Below, piece after piece: positions 11,374-25,220 of a stretch of 64,000 bases of DNA. Below the pieces are notes generated by a model that was not told where the DNA came from, searched no databases, and saw only the letters and a list, made by a program, of their open reading frames with translations. Every line of letters starts with the position of its first letter. Position 1 is the stretch's first letter. The stretch is from Sebastes aleutianus (taxonomy: Eukaryota > Chordata > Actinopteri > Perciformes > Sebastidae), in NCBI GenBank assembly GCA_916700875.1, contig CAKAKS010000060.1:7194834-7258833 (forward strand), in the 5' to 3' direction. The translations under genes were made by a program, and so were the position numbers.

Positions 11374-12034
11374 TAGGACTGTCAATCGATTAAAATATAT
11401 AATCGTGATTAAACGCAAATTAATCGCACATTTTTTATCAGTTCAAAATGTACCTTAAAGGGAGATTTGTCAAGTATTTAATACACCTATTAACATGGGA
11501 GTGGGCAAATATGCAGCTTTGTGCAAATGTATGTATATATTTACTATTGGAAATCAATAAACAACACAAAACAATGACAAATACCTGTCATATACAGGTA
11601 CTGCATTTAGCATAAGAAATATGCTCAAATCATAACATGGCAAACTGCAGCCCAACAGGCAACAACAGCTGTCAGTGTGTCAGTGTGCTGACTTGACTAT
11701 GACTTGCCCCAAACTGCATGTGATTATCATAAAGTGGGCATGTCTGTAAAGGGGAGACTCGTGGGTACCCATAGAACCCATTTTCATTCACATATCTGGA
11801 GGTCAGAGGTCAAGGGACCCCTTTGAAAATGGCCATGTCAGTTTTTCCTCGCCAAAATTTAGCGTAAATTTGGAGCCTTATTTAACCTCCTTCCCGACAA
11901 GCTAGTATGACATGGTGTCTTCACTCTAGCTTTAAAACTGAGCGCGCTACAACCTAATATCGCAAGTTGCGTTAATGGGTTAAAGAAATTTGTGGCGTTA
12001 ACGTGTTATTATGGCGTTAACTTTAACGGTCCTA
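11374..12034 (-). mobile_element. Family A MITE, full-length copy 2 (inverted)
   Basis: Ends are TAGGACTGTCAATCG and TTAACGGTCCTA, diverged from the TAGGGCTGTCAA consensus. The interior has the same blocks as copy 1 in reverse order. Confidence 0.85.
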
Positions 12035-12549
12035 ATAATAGCACATTCAGTTTGCTCGTTATTGTGAAGACTAATTATTTAAAAAATCTTCAATCAACAT
12101 TGCAGAATAACAAGATTAGTGAAAAGGTTTTGTATACCTTTATGCAATGCAAATATGATTCATTGGGAATTCCCAAATAATAGACAGATGACAACATATA
12201 TTTTATCCTATTTTGGTTACAGTGCAGTGTAACATAACACTATATCCCACCGGAAAGATCTTCGCCCTCAGCCCATCCCATTCCTGCCTTGATTCCATTA
12301 AATTCCACCCGTCCCAATCTGACGGGTTAAGGTTAGTGACAAGTGTTGCTGTTCACCTTCTCCGTCTTATCTCCCTCCTTCCACAGAGCTTTCCCTCTTC
12401 TTTTGCTCTCTCGCTCTTCTTATCTCCCTCCTTCACCTCCTGGACTCTTCCACGCCGGGGAGAAGAAACTCACAAACAGACGCAAACATACTCACTCGAG
12501 CACAGGCACACAGTTATGCAGATGATACACAATTTTACATGGCAATAAA

Positions 12550-12762
12550 TTGTAGAGACGGCAGACTCTTGTTGTTTTCCTCTGGTCTGTGAAATCTTGT
12601 AGATGTCGTTAGGAGCACCGGAGGACACCAGAGGACACAGAGGCACATGATTTTTTCCAGATTACCTGTCTCATGCACTACTGTCAAGATATAGTGACCG
12701 TTTTATAAAAATAACTTTTTTTTACTCATATTTGCTCCATTTCTACCCAATGCTGCTTTAAA
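12550..12762 (+). mobile_element. Family B MITE, 3' fragment
   Basis: GAGACGGCAGACTCTTG to CCAATGCTGCTTTAA, including GTTAGGAGCACCGGAGGACA and the TTTTATAAAAATAACTTTTT block. The 5' two thirds are missing. Confidence 0.75.
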
Positions 12763-13425
12763 TCAAATCAGAGGAGAAACAACGACACACGGAAACCTAA
12801 TTGGGTCTCGTCAGCTGATTGGCCATTGAGCTTTGGCTTTTAAAAACTCATTAATACTGCTCCATTACTTAATACTGCTCCATGAAAAATGTTGACTTTA
12901 GGTGACTAATCGTGTGACACACACTGAAAGCTGCAGTGATTCATTTTCTTTTCTCTACAAATGGAGTGGAAACCATCATTCGCAAACATCAGAGCTGTTG
13001 TATCTCTTCTTTTTCTCTTCGGGCTGCCTGTAAATCTACAAATGATTTATCTTCATTTATCTGCATTTTAATCTTGCATAAACTTCTCTTGACTCGGCAC
13101 AAACAAATTTAGTCGTGGCGGTTTTTCACTCTAGACTCACAAAGGAGGGAATGTGGATTCTATTTGCATACATTTACACATTTTCTCCTTTCATTTGGAA
13201 GAAGGATGGCGCAGATTGATTCAAAATTAAAGTACAATAAGGAAAAAAAACGTATTGAACAGCTCAGTTGGGTTTTGCACTTGGCTGAGTGGGCTCTTCC
13301 TGGCTTGGCTGTGCTCTAATGAAGACCTGCAGTGGACACCACAGTCTCCTCACAGTGCTGCTGATTCACAACACTCACATTTCCTATATAGTGCTGAGGA
13401 GGAAGTGAAGGAGGGCTCTTCTCTC

Positions 13426-13459
<34 letters not shown>

Positions 13460-14591
13460 CTTTCACTCTTTATCTCCCTGCCTCCACCTCTCCTCCACTC
13501 ATCATCCTTCACACAGCCGCGGCGGCGTCATTGTGGCCCTGTGTGTGCATTGTTTGATGTTGTTCTAGAAGTAAATAGACGCGGCAAACACTTGACACAG
13601 TTGTTAAACAGAGAGCATCTAAATGTCTCCTAACTCGACATCAAACACTATGCTAATGTCTGTTGCATTAGTGATAGGGAGCGCAGCAGAGAGGAGGGAA
13701 GTGTACACAGCCAACACAGCTCAGCGCGACACAGCAGAGTGCGGCACCGAACAACACATCACAGCACAGCACAGCACAGCACAGCACACCTAGTGTACCA
13801 CACAACAAGATAATGAATACAGAGGAGTGGCATGAAGAGGCTCTTTCTTCATGCTCGCTGTGTGTTGGAGAGGTTTGGCCCTCTCTGGTAATGAGAACAG
13901 CAACACACACCGGTGATATGGAATAGTTAGCTACACCTCTGAAATGAGTTTGCTCACTTCATCTTATATTTGACACAGCTGATTGGTACACCCAGTGGGC
14001 TATTTGCTCAGACAGAGTGATAATTAGATTGCTCTTCCCTCTCTATATACAGTAAGGAAAATGTAACTACTGCAATCATTTTGTTTGGTTTGACATTCAT
14101 AGTGTTGTACTCGCTTTTACACACATGCACTGCAACCCTGAACTTATCTAGACATTACCTGGAGGAGCTGTACGTGAGAACGCACATGTCCGAATGAGTT
14201 GGATAGGTCATTAAACCCTGCCAGCTCCGTCGGTCCACGTAATGTCCGATTGAGCCCATGTTTGAATAGAGAATTGTCTGGAGAATTCGCAGCGAGCGAG
14301 TGGGCGCGTTGGTGACGTTCCCATGTGACCGCCGCGAAACCGGAAGAGTTTAAAGTTTTATGTTATTTATTAATAAATGCACAACAACTACAGAAGCAGT
14401 ACTTGTCAATGAAAATCTCGGGTCTCAAGCTCCCTCCAACAATGCTAATTAAATAATAATAAAATAATGTAAAAAAACAAAAATGAGAATCTAAGATAGT
14501 GCAAGTTAGAATATAGGGATAAAATATAACGCAAGTAAATGTGAAGAATTCAAACATCCGAGTTAAAGAAGAAGGATCATTTACACGAAGA
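12763..14591. other. Gene-free stretch
   Basis: Unique-looking sequence with CT and CAGCA microsatellites. No exon recognised. Confidence 0.4.
13430..13457. repeat. (CT)n microsatellite
   Basis: About 14 units. A short CAGCA array lies at about 13764-13788 further on. Confidence 0.9.
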
Positions 14592-15311
14592 CGCCAATGA
14601 AAAATGTCTAACTGGAGAGATGACGAGACTCTGGGACTTCTGTCGGCATGGATGCGCCGCCAAAATTGTCAGACAAATTCAAGGCCGGCTACGTTACCGC
14701 GGTGTTTTTGCGTCATGTACTGCCTCCTGCACGCTCTACCCAGGCGCAACCCATCTAACGCATCTAACACAAGAGTATGTTAAAGGGAAGCTCTGGACAA
14801 TGTGAGGACCTGATTCTTCAGGCATTGTCCGCAATTCATATGAGAAAACAGCATTTCAATCAGGAGAGACCCCGTATCGAATGAACAATCATTTATTACA
14901 TGGTGCATGATAAGAAGAATAGGGAAAAGCCTTTGGCGATTAGACTCCATCGTGACGTGTGGGGTAGCGATGCCGTGGTGAGATGACGTATATTCCCCCC
15001 CCACGGAGTCTAGACACTGGTGGTGAAGGGAGTAGCTGGAGATCCAATGAAGGGATGTATAGCAGGACTGGGCAACGATATGATTGGCTCAGGGAGAGTG
15101 TGGCAGAATCTGTTTGGTTATCTAAGAGTGAACCGCCCAAAGTCAGCTGATAGAGTATCGGAGCCAGTGAGAGAGAGACAGAACGATTGTGAATGAATAA
15201 AGAGTGTAAAGAGAGTCTTCCTGACTGACTGTACCTGTATGTATATGATGAATCTAATAAAGTTTTATGAAGTGGGCGTGAATTTGCTTAGTATAGACAT
15301 TTTTCATTGGC
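14592..15311. mobile_element. Putative DNA transposon remnant with 18-bp inverted ends
   Basis: GCCAATGAAAAATGTCTA at 14592 is answered by TAGACATTTTTCATTGGC ending at 15311, giving a 720-bp unit. Near the left end ATG opens a short frame MSNWRDDETLGLLSAWM (14604-14654), followed in another frame by KIVRQIQGRLR. This is reminiscent of Myb/SANT-like domains carried by Harbinger-type elements. Confidence 0.5.
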
Positions 15312-15631
15312 AGAAAACAGCTTGCAGACAATATAAATGCTCATTGTTATGTTGATAAAATGGTAATCCAGGCAGCTTTGTGTTTCCTGTAAAACATATT
15401 TCTCAAATTAATTGTATATGAGAGTATTTTTATGACACAGGGTTGTCCCTGCATGCCCCTCAATTTTTTTTGGCTTAAATGGAAATCAAGGTTTGTTGTG
15501 GAAAAGTTTAGAGTGTTTGTGTGTGTTTGTGTTCTACAGTGTGTCCATCAACCTCTGTTGACCCCAATGTTTTGTCCTCCATTCACTCATGTTTTCCTCA
15601 GACAGGTCCCACTGAGCTGTCTGCTTTTATG

Positions 15632-15681
<50 letters not shown>

Positions 15682-16047
15682 AATATATGACATCCAGAGT
15701 GATGGTCTGACAGGAGGTATGATCCTCTCAGAGGGCTGCTGCTTTCAGACCCTGCTGTCATCCTCCAGTCTACCTTTTTCTCTTCAGAGGACAGTGGGCC
15801 CTCCACCTCCCTCTTTCTCTCTCTGTCTGTGTACTTTCTTCTTTACCTCTCATTTCCTGCTATCTCACTTTCTTTCTTCTGCTGCTTCTTTTCTATGTCT
15901 CTTATGCTCTTGTCTTCCCTCTCTTTGCTGCATCCACTTTTTTGCTTCTGTTGCGAGGATATACTGTCAAAATCAATTCAGACTCAGAGGAATCGACATC
16001 CACTTTTCTTCCCATTCTTTCTTTATTTTACAACAGAGAAGAGAGTA
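15312..16047. other. Gene-free stretch
   Basis: GT microsatellite and CT-rich DNA before the inverted family B copy. The long frame here is low-complexity and not a gene. Confidence 0.45.
15634..15679. repeat. (GT)n microsatellite
   Basis: About 22 GT units; source of a spurious 187-aa frame. Confidence 0.95.
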
Positions 16048-16726
16048 CTTAAAGCAGCAGTGGGTAGAAATGGAGCAAATATGATTAAAAAAAGTTATTT
16101 TTTTATAAAACGGTCACTATATTCTGACAGTAGTGCATGAGACAGGTAATCTGAAAGAAGTAATATGTCCTCTGTGTCCTCTGGTGCTCCTAACGGCATC
16201 TGCAAGATTTCACAGACCGGAAGAAAACAACCAATCAGAGCCGAGCTGGAGCATTGCCGTCTCTGAGCAGCTGTCAATCACTCGTGAACTCTGATCAAAC
16301 GATCAAACTAGGCAGCGCTGACCAAATATGAATCAATATTTTGTTACTGTAATGCCTGTTTCTCTCCTCAAATGTTGTCAGAAACATCTTGTAGTGTACT
16401 GTTTAGCTGTAAAATGAGAAAGTTTGTGACCCGGCAGCCACGTTGAGATCAGTTGAGGAAATATCAAGCACCGCCCACCGGTCGGAGCACAGCTAATAGG
16501 AACGCTCAATAGGAACGCTCAATAGGAACGCTCTCTCTCTGAAATGACCTGTGATTGGCCAAAGTCTTCCGTCATGGGCGAGATTTTTGAAAGCCTTAAA
16601 ACAGAGCCATGAGGAGGAGCAGAAGTCTAGTTATCTCTCAGAACACTTGAATTACAATATTCTGAAAGGTTATTATAGAATTTTTGCCCAATGATGCCAA
16701 AAATATACTGCCTACTGACACTTTAA
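16048..16726 (-). mobile_element. Family B MITE, full-length, inverted
   Basis: Ends TTAAAGCAGCAGTGGG and GTAGGCAG-type sequence reading CTGACACTTTAA; flanking TTAA on both sides suggests a piggyBac-type target duplication. Abuts unit C. Confidence 0.8.
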
Positions 16727-17483
16727 CGTTGTGAAACAGTCACACTTAATGTTGTAACACATGGTTAACGTTGTGAAACGGTGGCGGTTGTGTTTAGGCA
16801 ACAAAACTTCTTACAGTTAGAAAAAACATTATGGTTTGGCTTAAAATAAGTATGCTTGTAACGTAACGTGAGCTACAGACGTAATGTATGACACGTGACT
16901 GTGTCGTAGTATCACACATTCTTGCCGACCCCGACTCCCGTTTTTCCTTGCCCTCCCATGGTTTCCTCCTGGGGTCCCAATTCTCCCATTTTCCTCCTGA
17001 TTTCTGGAAAATGTTCACACTTTTTCTCCTTTTCGTTATCTCAGCCTTTTACTGGAACTGAACAGTGTGTATAATCCCTACTGTTTCCACCCGGATGACA
17101 TTAGAGCTACACCAACTGTCGTTTCCCAGCGGAAGAGGGCAGTCTGTGCTCGCGACACAGCACAGTTTGAGCTCACGTTTTGCTCAATGTAGCGAAAAGC
17201 CGTGGTGGCATGGCGCTAGCCATTGAAAATAACGGGTTTCAGAGAGCAGTGGTGGCATTGTTGCGTTGTGTCTGAAAGAAACCTTCAGTGAGTGAGAGAA
17301 GGAGAGAGAAATGGAGAGAACTAAAAGAAAGAAAAACTCAAGCAGGAGCAAAAATAAATAAAAACAGATGAATATTAGTTTATGCCAGATATTCACACGG
17401 CAAGTTCACAGCAGAGGGGCGAATTATTCAGGTTTTTTTCCTGGGAGTTAAAGGTCAAATTAGAAGTTTAACATAAAAATGCT
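16727..17483 (-). mobile_element. Unit C, copy 1 (inverted)
   Basis: CGTTGTGAAACGGTGGCGG through GTTTAACATAAAAATGC. The inverse of this unit is found at 22963-23661, in the same order relative to family B. No coding capacity is recognised. Confidence 0.75.
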
Positions 17484-18950
17484 AGATAAACTAAATAAAT
17501 AAAGTGACTTCAAATCTCATGACTGCTATACAAAGCTTCAGATTTGCACATTACAGTCTTGAAATAATGCAGGTTCAGTTCACCCAAATAAAAAAAAAAA
17601 CACCATAAAAATACTATAATAAATATAAAAGGACATCACAGTGATACAATATTATGGGATTTGTTTGTCATCAGGGAATTCCTTTTGAATTTCTCTGCAG
17701 AGTGCCATGCCACGCTGTCACTCTGATTGATGTCAAATGCTCCTTCACTGTGGACTCTCCCCGTGTTGAATCTCTGTCTGGACTGCACGCTCCGGCGTCT
17801 CTCGTGCTCGCAAAGCCACCGAGGAGGAAGACGATGAATTAACCAGTCTTTCCCTCCGGTTCCCGGCGCTCCAAACTGAAAGTGATGGATGTGAATAAAT
17901 GCCCCATATAAAAGCGGTGGGATTCATCCACTCGGTCTGGTCTGTCCTCTGTGCCACATTAGATCTCAGTGTGTCACTGTGATGTGTCTTATGAAAATGT
18001 AGGCCGTGTCCACATAGAGGACGGAGGGAATAATGCTTCATACACACAGACAAGGGCATTAACGGACACTCACATGCTGTGTAAATTATTATTTTTTTTT
18101 AACTTCTGGATTCTTATTTTTCTGATTTTAACTATTAAAAAGTGGCTGTGCGATCCCTTCTTGCCTCTGCATGTCATAAGACATTAACCACATTATGCAG
18201 CCACCATAGATGGTCTATGTCTGGTCTGTGACGGGGCCCAGACAGATCTGTGGCGGCTCCCCGCCGGATGAAATGTTCAGCCTGTTATCTGTCTCTCTCG
18301 TCAACAATGTCCACACGTTTAATAATTATACGTGCTGATTTTACATTGTATTGTTGTATTGTAAAAGTGTTGTAAAGTATGCTCTTATATACTTGTGAAC
18401 ATGCAGAAACTCAGAAAAAAAAGAAAATCAGATGAATCTTAGTGCAAAATGTTTGACTCCAAACTCCAAAACAATGGAGTCAACAAGAAGTTTAAAGTTC
18501 CTGTCTGTAGTATTTTAGGTCGATAAATCATTGCTAAATTAAATTTAAACCATTATTATGATTGCAACCAGTCGAGACCACTACTGAGATAATTGTCAGC
18601 TTCTATCACTCCATACATTGCATTTGACAATGATTAATGAATCACATAAACTGATTATGTGAGCAAAAGCTCTGCTCATCTTCTCACACCGTATGAGCTT
18701 CTTCCGCCATGCATTTTGTTTCTCTGATGATAGTACGGACTATAGAATCTGGTCCAAAACAACATATTCTCACAATATTTATTAAATGTATGCCTTCCAT
18801 GTGGGCATTTTATAGATATATTTGAATATGTCCAAGTCTTCATACTCTGCAAACAAAGTAGACATTGCTTCAGTGGATAACTTGTGAGGCTCAGATTGGA
18901 CACTAAACAGATCCAGTGTTGGAGTGTAACTACGTACATTTACTCAAGTA
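17484..18950. other. Gene-free stretch
   Basis: Mostly unique-looking. No coding or RNA gene signal. Confidence 0.4.
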
Positions 18951-19060
18951 TTAAAGGGAAACTTTGCCGATTTTTAACCGGCTTGACAACGTGAGTGGTA
19001 TGTGTGCAAACGAATGATGTTCAGCTTCCTTCCGTGTCCATTTAGGCATTATTCACTAAT
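18951..19060 (+). mobile_element. Probable MITE 5' end
   Basis: TTAAAGGGAAACTTTGCCG followed by ACGTGAGTGGTATGTGTGC resembles a common teleost MITE start, from memory. The right end is not defined; GCTGCTGCTTTAAGGC at 19453-19468 is a candidate. Confidence 0.35.
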
Positions 19061-20293
19061 AATGAATTTATTAAAATACGGATAAACACAAAATTATATG
19101 AACTTCTACATTGTCTCCAAAACATAATATACGAGTACTTCAACATCAGTAATACAATTTTCCAACTACAGTATGCACACATTTCTTTTGGTTCTTACTG
19201 AAAACACTTAAAATGAAGAGCAAGAAGCTTTCAGATTACCACATGAATTTAACATTTTTATTTTAATTGCATGTAGATGTTTAACCTACTGCAGTTTATC
19301 GTACAATTCACATGTTGAAGTCAGTGGTGTGTTTCTCTTCAAGCAAAATGTCACAAACAACACATTTGTTCATTTTTATAATACCTCCTGCCCGACACTG
19401 CTTTTTGATTTAGGCTGAGAATTTGCGTCATTTTGCATAATTTTTTTGCCTGCTGCTGCTTTAAGGCTATACCTGCTCTGAGCTAAGTGACAAAATCTGG
19501 CCCACTAATAATCTTATTAAAAAATGACATAGTCAAACTTAGTCCAGGCAGAAACTGGAGAAAGAAACAGATGACGTGAGAGAGACAAAATCCAAACAAG
19601 AAAACAGATGTAGAGCTGAAGAATGGAGTGGAGACTGTATAATGTTTCAACCGACAAACAGGCAGACGGAGAGAGGAGAGGTGAGAAAGATGGACAAAGC
19701 AGGGGGCGAAGGAGAGAGGCAGCTGGTGGGAGAGGCCAAGCAGACGCAGGGAGAGACTTATTACAGCCACAGACTAATTACAATGTACTCACCAACACTA
19801 ACAGGCGAGCGTCTCGGCCACAACACCCACACCTGAGACCTGCCATTGGCCGAAAGGAGGGCTAATTTCAGCCAACGGGAGGTCTGCAGAGATCCATTAA
19901 TAAATAACGATGCCCCTGGATTCAGACATGTGCACCTGCGCCAATTAACAGGTTACTAATTGGCCGGCACAAAGCAGGGTATAACAAAAATGTCTGCTCG
20001 CCTCAGCAGACTGATTGATCCACAGGGGAGGAAGTGTGCTGTTGCTGTGCGTTGTGCGTCGGTCAGTGAAAAAGTAACAATTGTTTGTTATATTTCAAAA
20101 ATTTAGAAGGAACCTATTGTTAAAGGATTATTTGCTTTTGTTCCGAGAGTTGGATGAGTCAGACTACTAGAGAAGACGTTGTGCAGTTTAGAGCTGTTTA
20201 GATACTGTTGTTCATCAAGAAATAGGTACAGCCCCAGTCCTTCTAAAACTATTTTTTGGTTATTTATTATTCAAATTTATGTTTGTTAACGGG
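19061..20293. other. Gene-free; candidate conserved block at 19740-20060
   Basis: The block holds ACTAATTACAATG, CACACCTGAGACCTG, CATTAATAAATAACGATG, GTGCACCTGCGCCAATTAAC and TTACTAATTGGCCGG: E-boxes and homeodomain-type sites in unique, moderately GC DNA. Confidence 0.35.
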
Positions 20294-20613
20294 TTAAAGT
20301 GGCAGTAGGCAGTATATTTTTGGCATCTCTGGGCACAAATTCCATAATAATAATAATATAATTCAAGTGTTCTGTGAGATAACTAGACTTCTGCACCTCC
20401 TCATGGCTCTGTTTTCAGGCTTTAAAAAAATCCAGCCCGTGACGGGATACTTTGGCCAATCACAGGTCATTTCAGAGAGAGAGAGAGTTCCTATTGGCTG
20501 TGCTTCGCCTGGTGGGCGGTGCTTGGTATTTTCAGATCTCAACATGGCTGCTGGGTCGCAAACTTTCTCATTTTACAGTTAAACAGTACACTATAAGATG
20601 TTTCTGAAGACAG
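20294..20613 (+). mobile_element. Family B MITE, 5' part
   Basis: TTAAAGTGGCAGTAGGCAG to AAGATGTTTCTGAAGACAGG. It stops abruptly and a family J fragment follows. Confidence 0.75.
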
Positions 20614-20639
20614 GTATTATTGCCTGTCTACCTGCCTGT

Positions 20640-20765
20640 CTGTATTACAGTCCTGCGACTGCCACAGATACCGGATTTTTCCTCTCTTTTTTTTTCAGAG
20701 CATTTAATTTATTGATTGCGGTCGGAATATAATAAGAATTTCAACTAATATAACAAAAATGTAAA
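20640..20765 (+). mobile_element. Family J MITE fragment
   Basis: TTTCAGAGC, TGCGGTCGGA and AATTTCAACTAATATAACAA match the right part of the element at 27931-28423. Confidence 0.5.
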
Positions 20766-20838
20766 CAAGGTGTTTTTTTTTATTTGAACAGCAGGCTAGC
20801 TGTTTTCCTCTGATAAGCTAAGCTAATTGCCTCCCAGT

Positions 20839-20840
<2 letters not shown>

Positions 20841-20870
<30 letters not shown>
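20841..20870. repeat. (TATC)n microsatellite
   Basis: Seven tetranucleotide units. Confidence 0.9.
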
Positions 20871-20987
20871 GTTTAGATCCTCCCCCTTCTACTCGTCCTA
20901 GCAACATTAATTCATCCCATCTCTCTTTTCCTCTGCTGTCTTCTCCCTCCTTCACTCTCCCTGACTCTCCTTTTTTGCTCACCGCCC

Positions 20988-20991
<4 letters not shown>

Positions 20992-21037
<46 letters not shown>
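20992..21037. repeat. (CT)n microsatellite
   Basis: About 22 CT units. Confidence 0.95.
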
Positions 21038-21038
<1 letters not shown>

Positions 21039-21224
21039 GCTCACCGTAGCCCTCTCTCGCCCTCGTCTTTCTCTCTGCAGCTGCACACTTAAAGACCCTC
21101 GCTGTATTATCCTTTTAATAAAGGCCCGGGCAGAAAGCAGGGTGGCAGAGGACGGAGACAAAGACAAGGCCGCCGCTGCCACAGCAGCCTTCAAACCTCA
21201 TTAACTTTTGTCTTGTTGCGGCAG

Positions 21225-21404
<180 letters not shown>

Positions 21405-21529
21405 ACAAACACGCACACACTCCCACACATACATAGATGTACTCACAAACATACATGCACGCAAACGCCCAGCCACCCACTCATGGTTATACTGTACATG
21501 CAATTACAGACAAATTCATTGTGTTGGCT

Positions 21530-22614
<1,085 letters not shown>

Positions 22615-22680
22615 CTAAATGAGCTGCTTTTATATAGCGCTTTTCTACCGTACCAGATAAAGCGCTTTGTCATTCACCCG

Positions 22681-22723
<43 letters not shown>

Positions 22724-22864
22724 ATGACGGCGGAGCTGCAATGCAAGGCGCTTGCCTGCCCATCGGGAGCAACTTGGGGTTAAAAAAATGTGAGTTTCAG
22801 AGACGTTGTTTCCTGCATTCTAGTGTCTTTGGACTTGAATTTCCCTCGGGATCAATAAAGTTAA

Positions 22865-22923
<59 letters not shown>

Positions 22924-22925
22924 AA
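22615..22925 (+). repeat. Probable retroposon tail with CA and ATCT repeats
   Basis: TATATAGCGCTTTTCTACCG, a CA tract (22683-22721), GCAATGCAAGGCGCTTGCC and AATTTCCCTCGGGATCAATAAAG, then (ATCT)n. The last block resembles LINE-type 3' tails seen in teleosts; family not resolved. Confidence 0.45.
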
Positions 22926-22962
22926 AAGAGTGAAAATAACAAAATAATAAGTACACTGCAAC

Positions 22963-23661
22963 AGCATTTTTATGTTGAACTTTTAATTTTACCTTTAACT
23001 CCCAGGAAAAAACCCTGAATAATTCGCCCCTCTGCTGTGAACTTGGCGTGTGAATCTCTGGCATAAACTAATATTCATCTGTTTTTATTTATTTTTGCTC
23101 CTGCTTGAGTTTTTCTTTCTTTTAGTCCACTCCATTTCTCTCTCCTTCTCTCACTCAGTGAAGGTCCTTTCAGACACAACGCGACAACGCCGCCACTGCG
23201 CTCTGAAACCAGTTATTTTCAATGGCTAGCACCACGCGAGCATAGACTGCCCTCTTTCGCCGGGAAACGACAGTTGGTGTAGCTTTAATGTCGTCGGGAT
23301 GGAAACAGTAGGGATTATACACACTGTTTAGTTCCAGAAACAGGCTGAGATAACGAAAAGGAGAGAAAGTGTGAACATTTTCCATAAATCTGGAGAAAAA
23401 TGGGAGAATTGTGACCCCGGGAGGAAACCATGGGAGGGCAAGGAAAAACGGGAGTCGGGGTCGGCAAGTATGTGTGACGCTACAACACAGTCACGTTTCA
23501 TACATTACGTCTGTAGCTCACGTTACGTTACAAGCATACTTATTTTAAGCCAAAAAAAATGTTTTTTCTAACTGTAAGTAGTTTTGTTGCTTAAACACAA
23601 CCGCCACCGTTTCACAACGTTAACCATGTGTTACAACATTAAGTGTTACTGTTTCACAACG
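22963..23661 (+). mobile_element. Unit C, copy 2
   Basis: AGCATTTTTATGTTGAAC through CGTTTCACAACG. It matches copy 1 along its length by eye, in inverse orientation. Confidence 0.75.
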
Positions 23662-24322
23662 TTAAAGTGGCAGTAGGCAGTATATTTTTGGCATCATTGG
23701 GCAAAAATTCCATAATAACCTTTCAGCATATTGTAATTCAAGTGTTCTGAGAGATAACTAGACTTCTGCACCTCCTCATGGCTCTGTTTTCAGGCTTTCA
23801 AAAAATCTAGCCCGTGACGGGAGACTTTGACCAATCACAGGTCATTTCATTGAGAGAGCGTTCCTATTGGCTGTGCTCCGGTCATGTGACCGGAACTTGG
23901 CGTTCCTTCACCAGATTTCACAACGGTGGCGGCGTCACAAACTTCCTAATTTTACAGCTAAACCGTGCACTACAAGCTGATTCTGAAAACATTTGAGGAG
24001 AGAAATAGGCATTAACGTAACGTAATATTGATTCATATTTGATCGGCGCTGCCTAGTTTGACCGTTTGGTCGGAGTTCGCGACTGATTGACAGCCGGCTC
24101 TCATAGACGGCAGCTGGACAGCAGACCTCAGATCAGCTCTTGCATGTTTTCCTCCGGTCTGTAAAATCTTGCAGATGCCGTTAGGAGCACCGGAGGACCC
24201 AGAGGCACATGATTTTTTTCAGGTTACCTGTTTCATGTATCACTGTCACGATATAGCAACAGTTTTATAAAAATAACTTTTTTTAATCATATTTGCTCCA
24301 ATCTCACCTACTTCAGCTTTAA
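23662..24322 (+). mobile_element. Family B MITE, full-length
   Basis: TTAAAGTGGCAGTAGGCAG at the left and CTACTTCAGCTTTAA at the right form diverged inverted ends with TTAA at both borders. Interior blocks include CCAATCACAGGTCATTTCA and GTTTTATAAAAATAACTTTT. Confidence 0.82.
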
Positions 24323-25168
24323 CCATCTTCAGCATCAAGATACTACATAAAAAGCGTCATTACAGTGACAAAATATGACGAGTAGGGATGAGATCACGCT
24401 GGACATGTGGACAGGAGGAGCCACGCAATGTCAGTGAACACTGTGAGTTGGGTCATTCTGGCTGCAGATATAATAGTCTGTATTTCAGTAACATTTTGCA
24501 GATGTGTCCTGCCTCAGATGGACATAAGGTAATGTTGTTGAACGTAGATTTAATCGCTGGTGTAAAAAGGGGAAAATGGGCTGCTTCCTGCGTGTGGATT
24601 GGATTGTAATCTACATTGGGGCAGGGCAGTCTCCTGTGCCACAGTGTACTGTACAGCAATTACAAGTACATACAGTAAAAATCACAGGAGGGGAATTTAA
24701 AGGGGGTGCCAGGGTTGTTTGTGCCACTCAGTCACCCGCTAATGAGTAATCAACTTTCACAGCTTGAGTGTTGGGGTGGTAATTCGGGTTGCACACCATG
24801 TTCCCGAACCGTGGAGTAGCGATTCATTATCATGAAGATCTGTATAATCAAACAATTAGTGAATTTCTTCTCATCAACAAGGCCTGCTCCCTGTCTGATG
24901 TGCTCGTCGGTGACGGGGGGTTTGAGGGTGGAGGGTGGATGGGGTGGGGGGGTGATAGTCGCTGACAACTGGCTGCCTCCGTGACGTTCCCTGGCTGTTT
25001 TCCAGCTCGGGGCGTTGCGAGGGTTAAACAGCTCTGATGAATGCTCACACACTCTGTGGATGTGTCAGACTGAGGAGGAGAACCACTGGGACAGTAATTG
25101 ACACGACGGTAAAATGTGAGAGCGAGGGAGGGAGAGACGGAGAGAGGAAGGATTGTTTATGAGAGATG

Positions 25169-25220
<52 letters not shown>

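Noticed and set aside
15521..16084. 187-aa open frame
   Set aside because: Built on a GT microsatellite and CT-rich DNA; no family similarity and no splice context.
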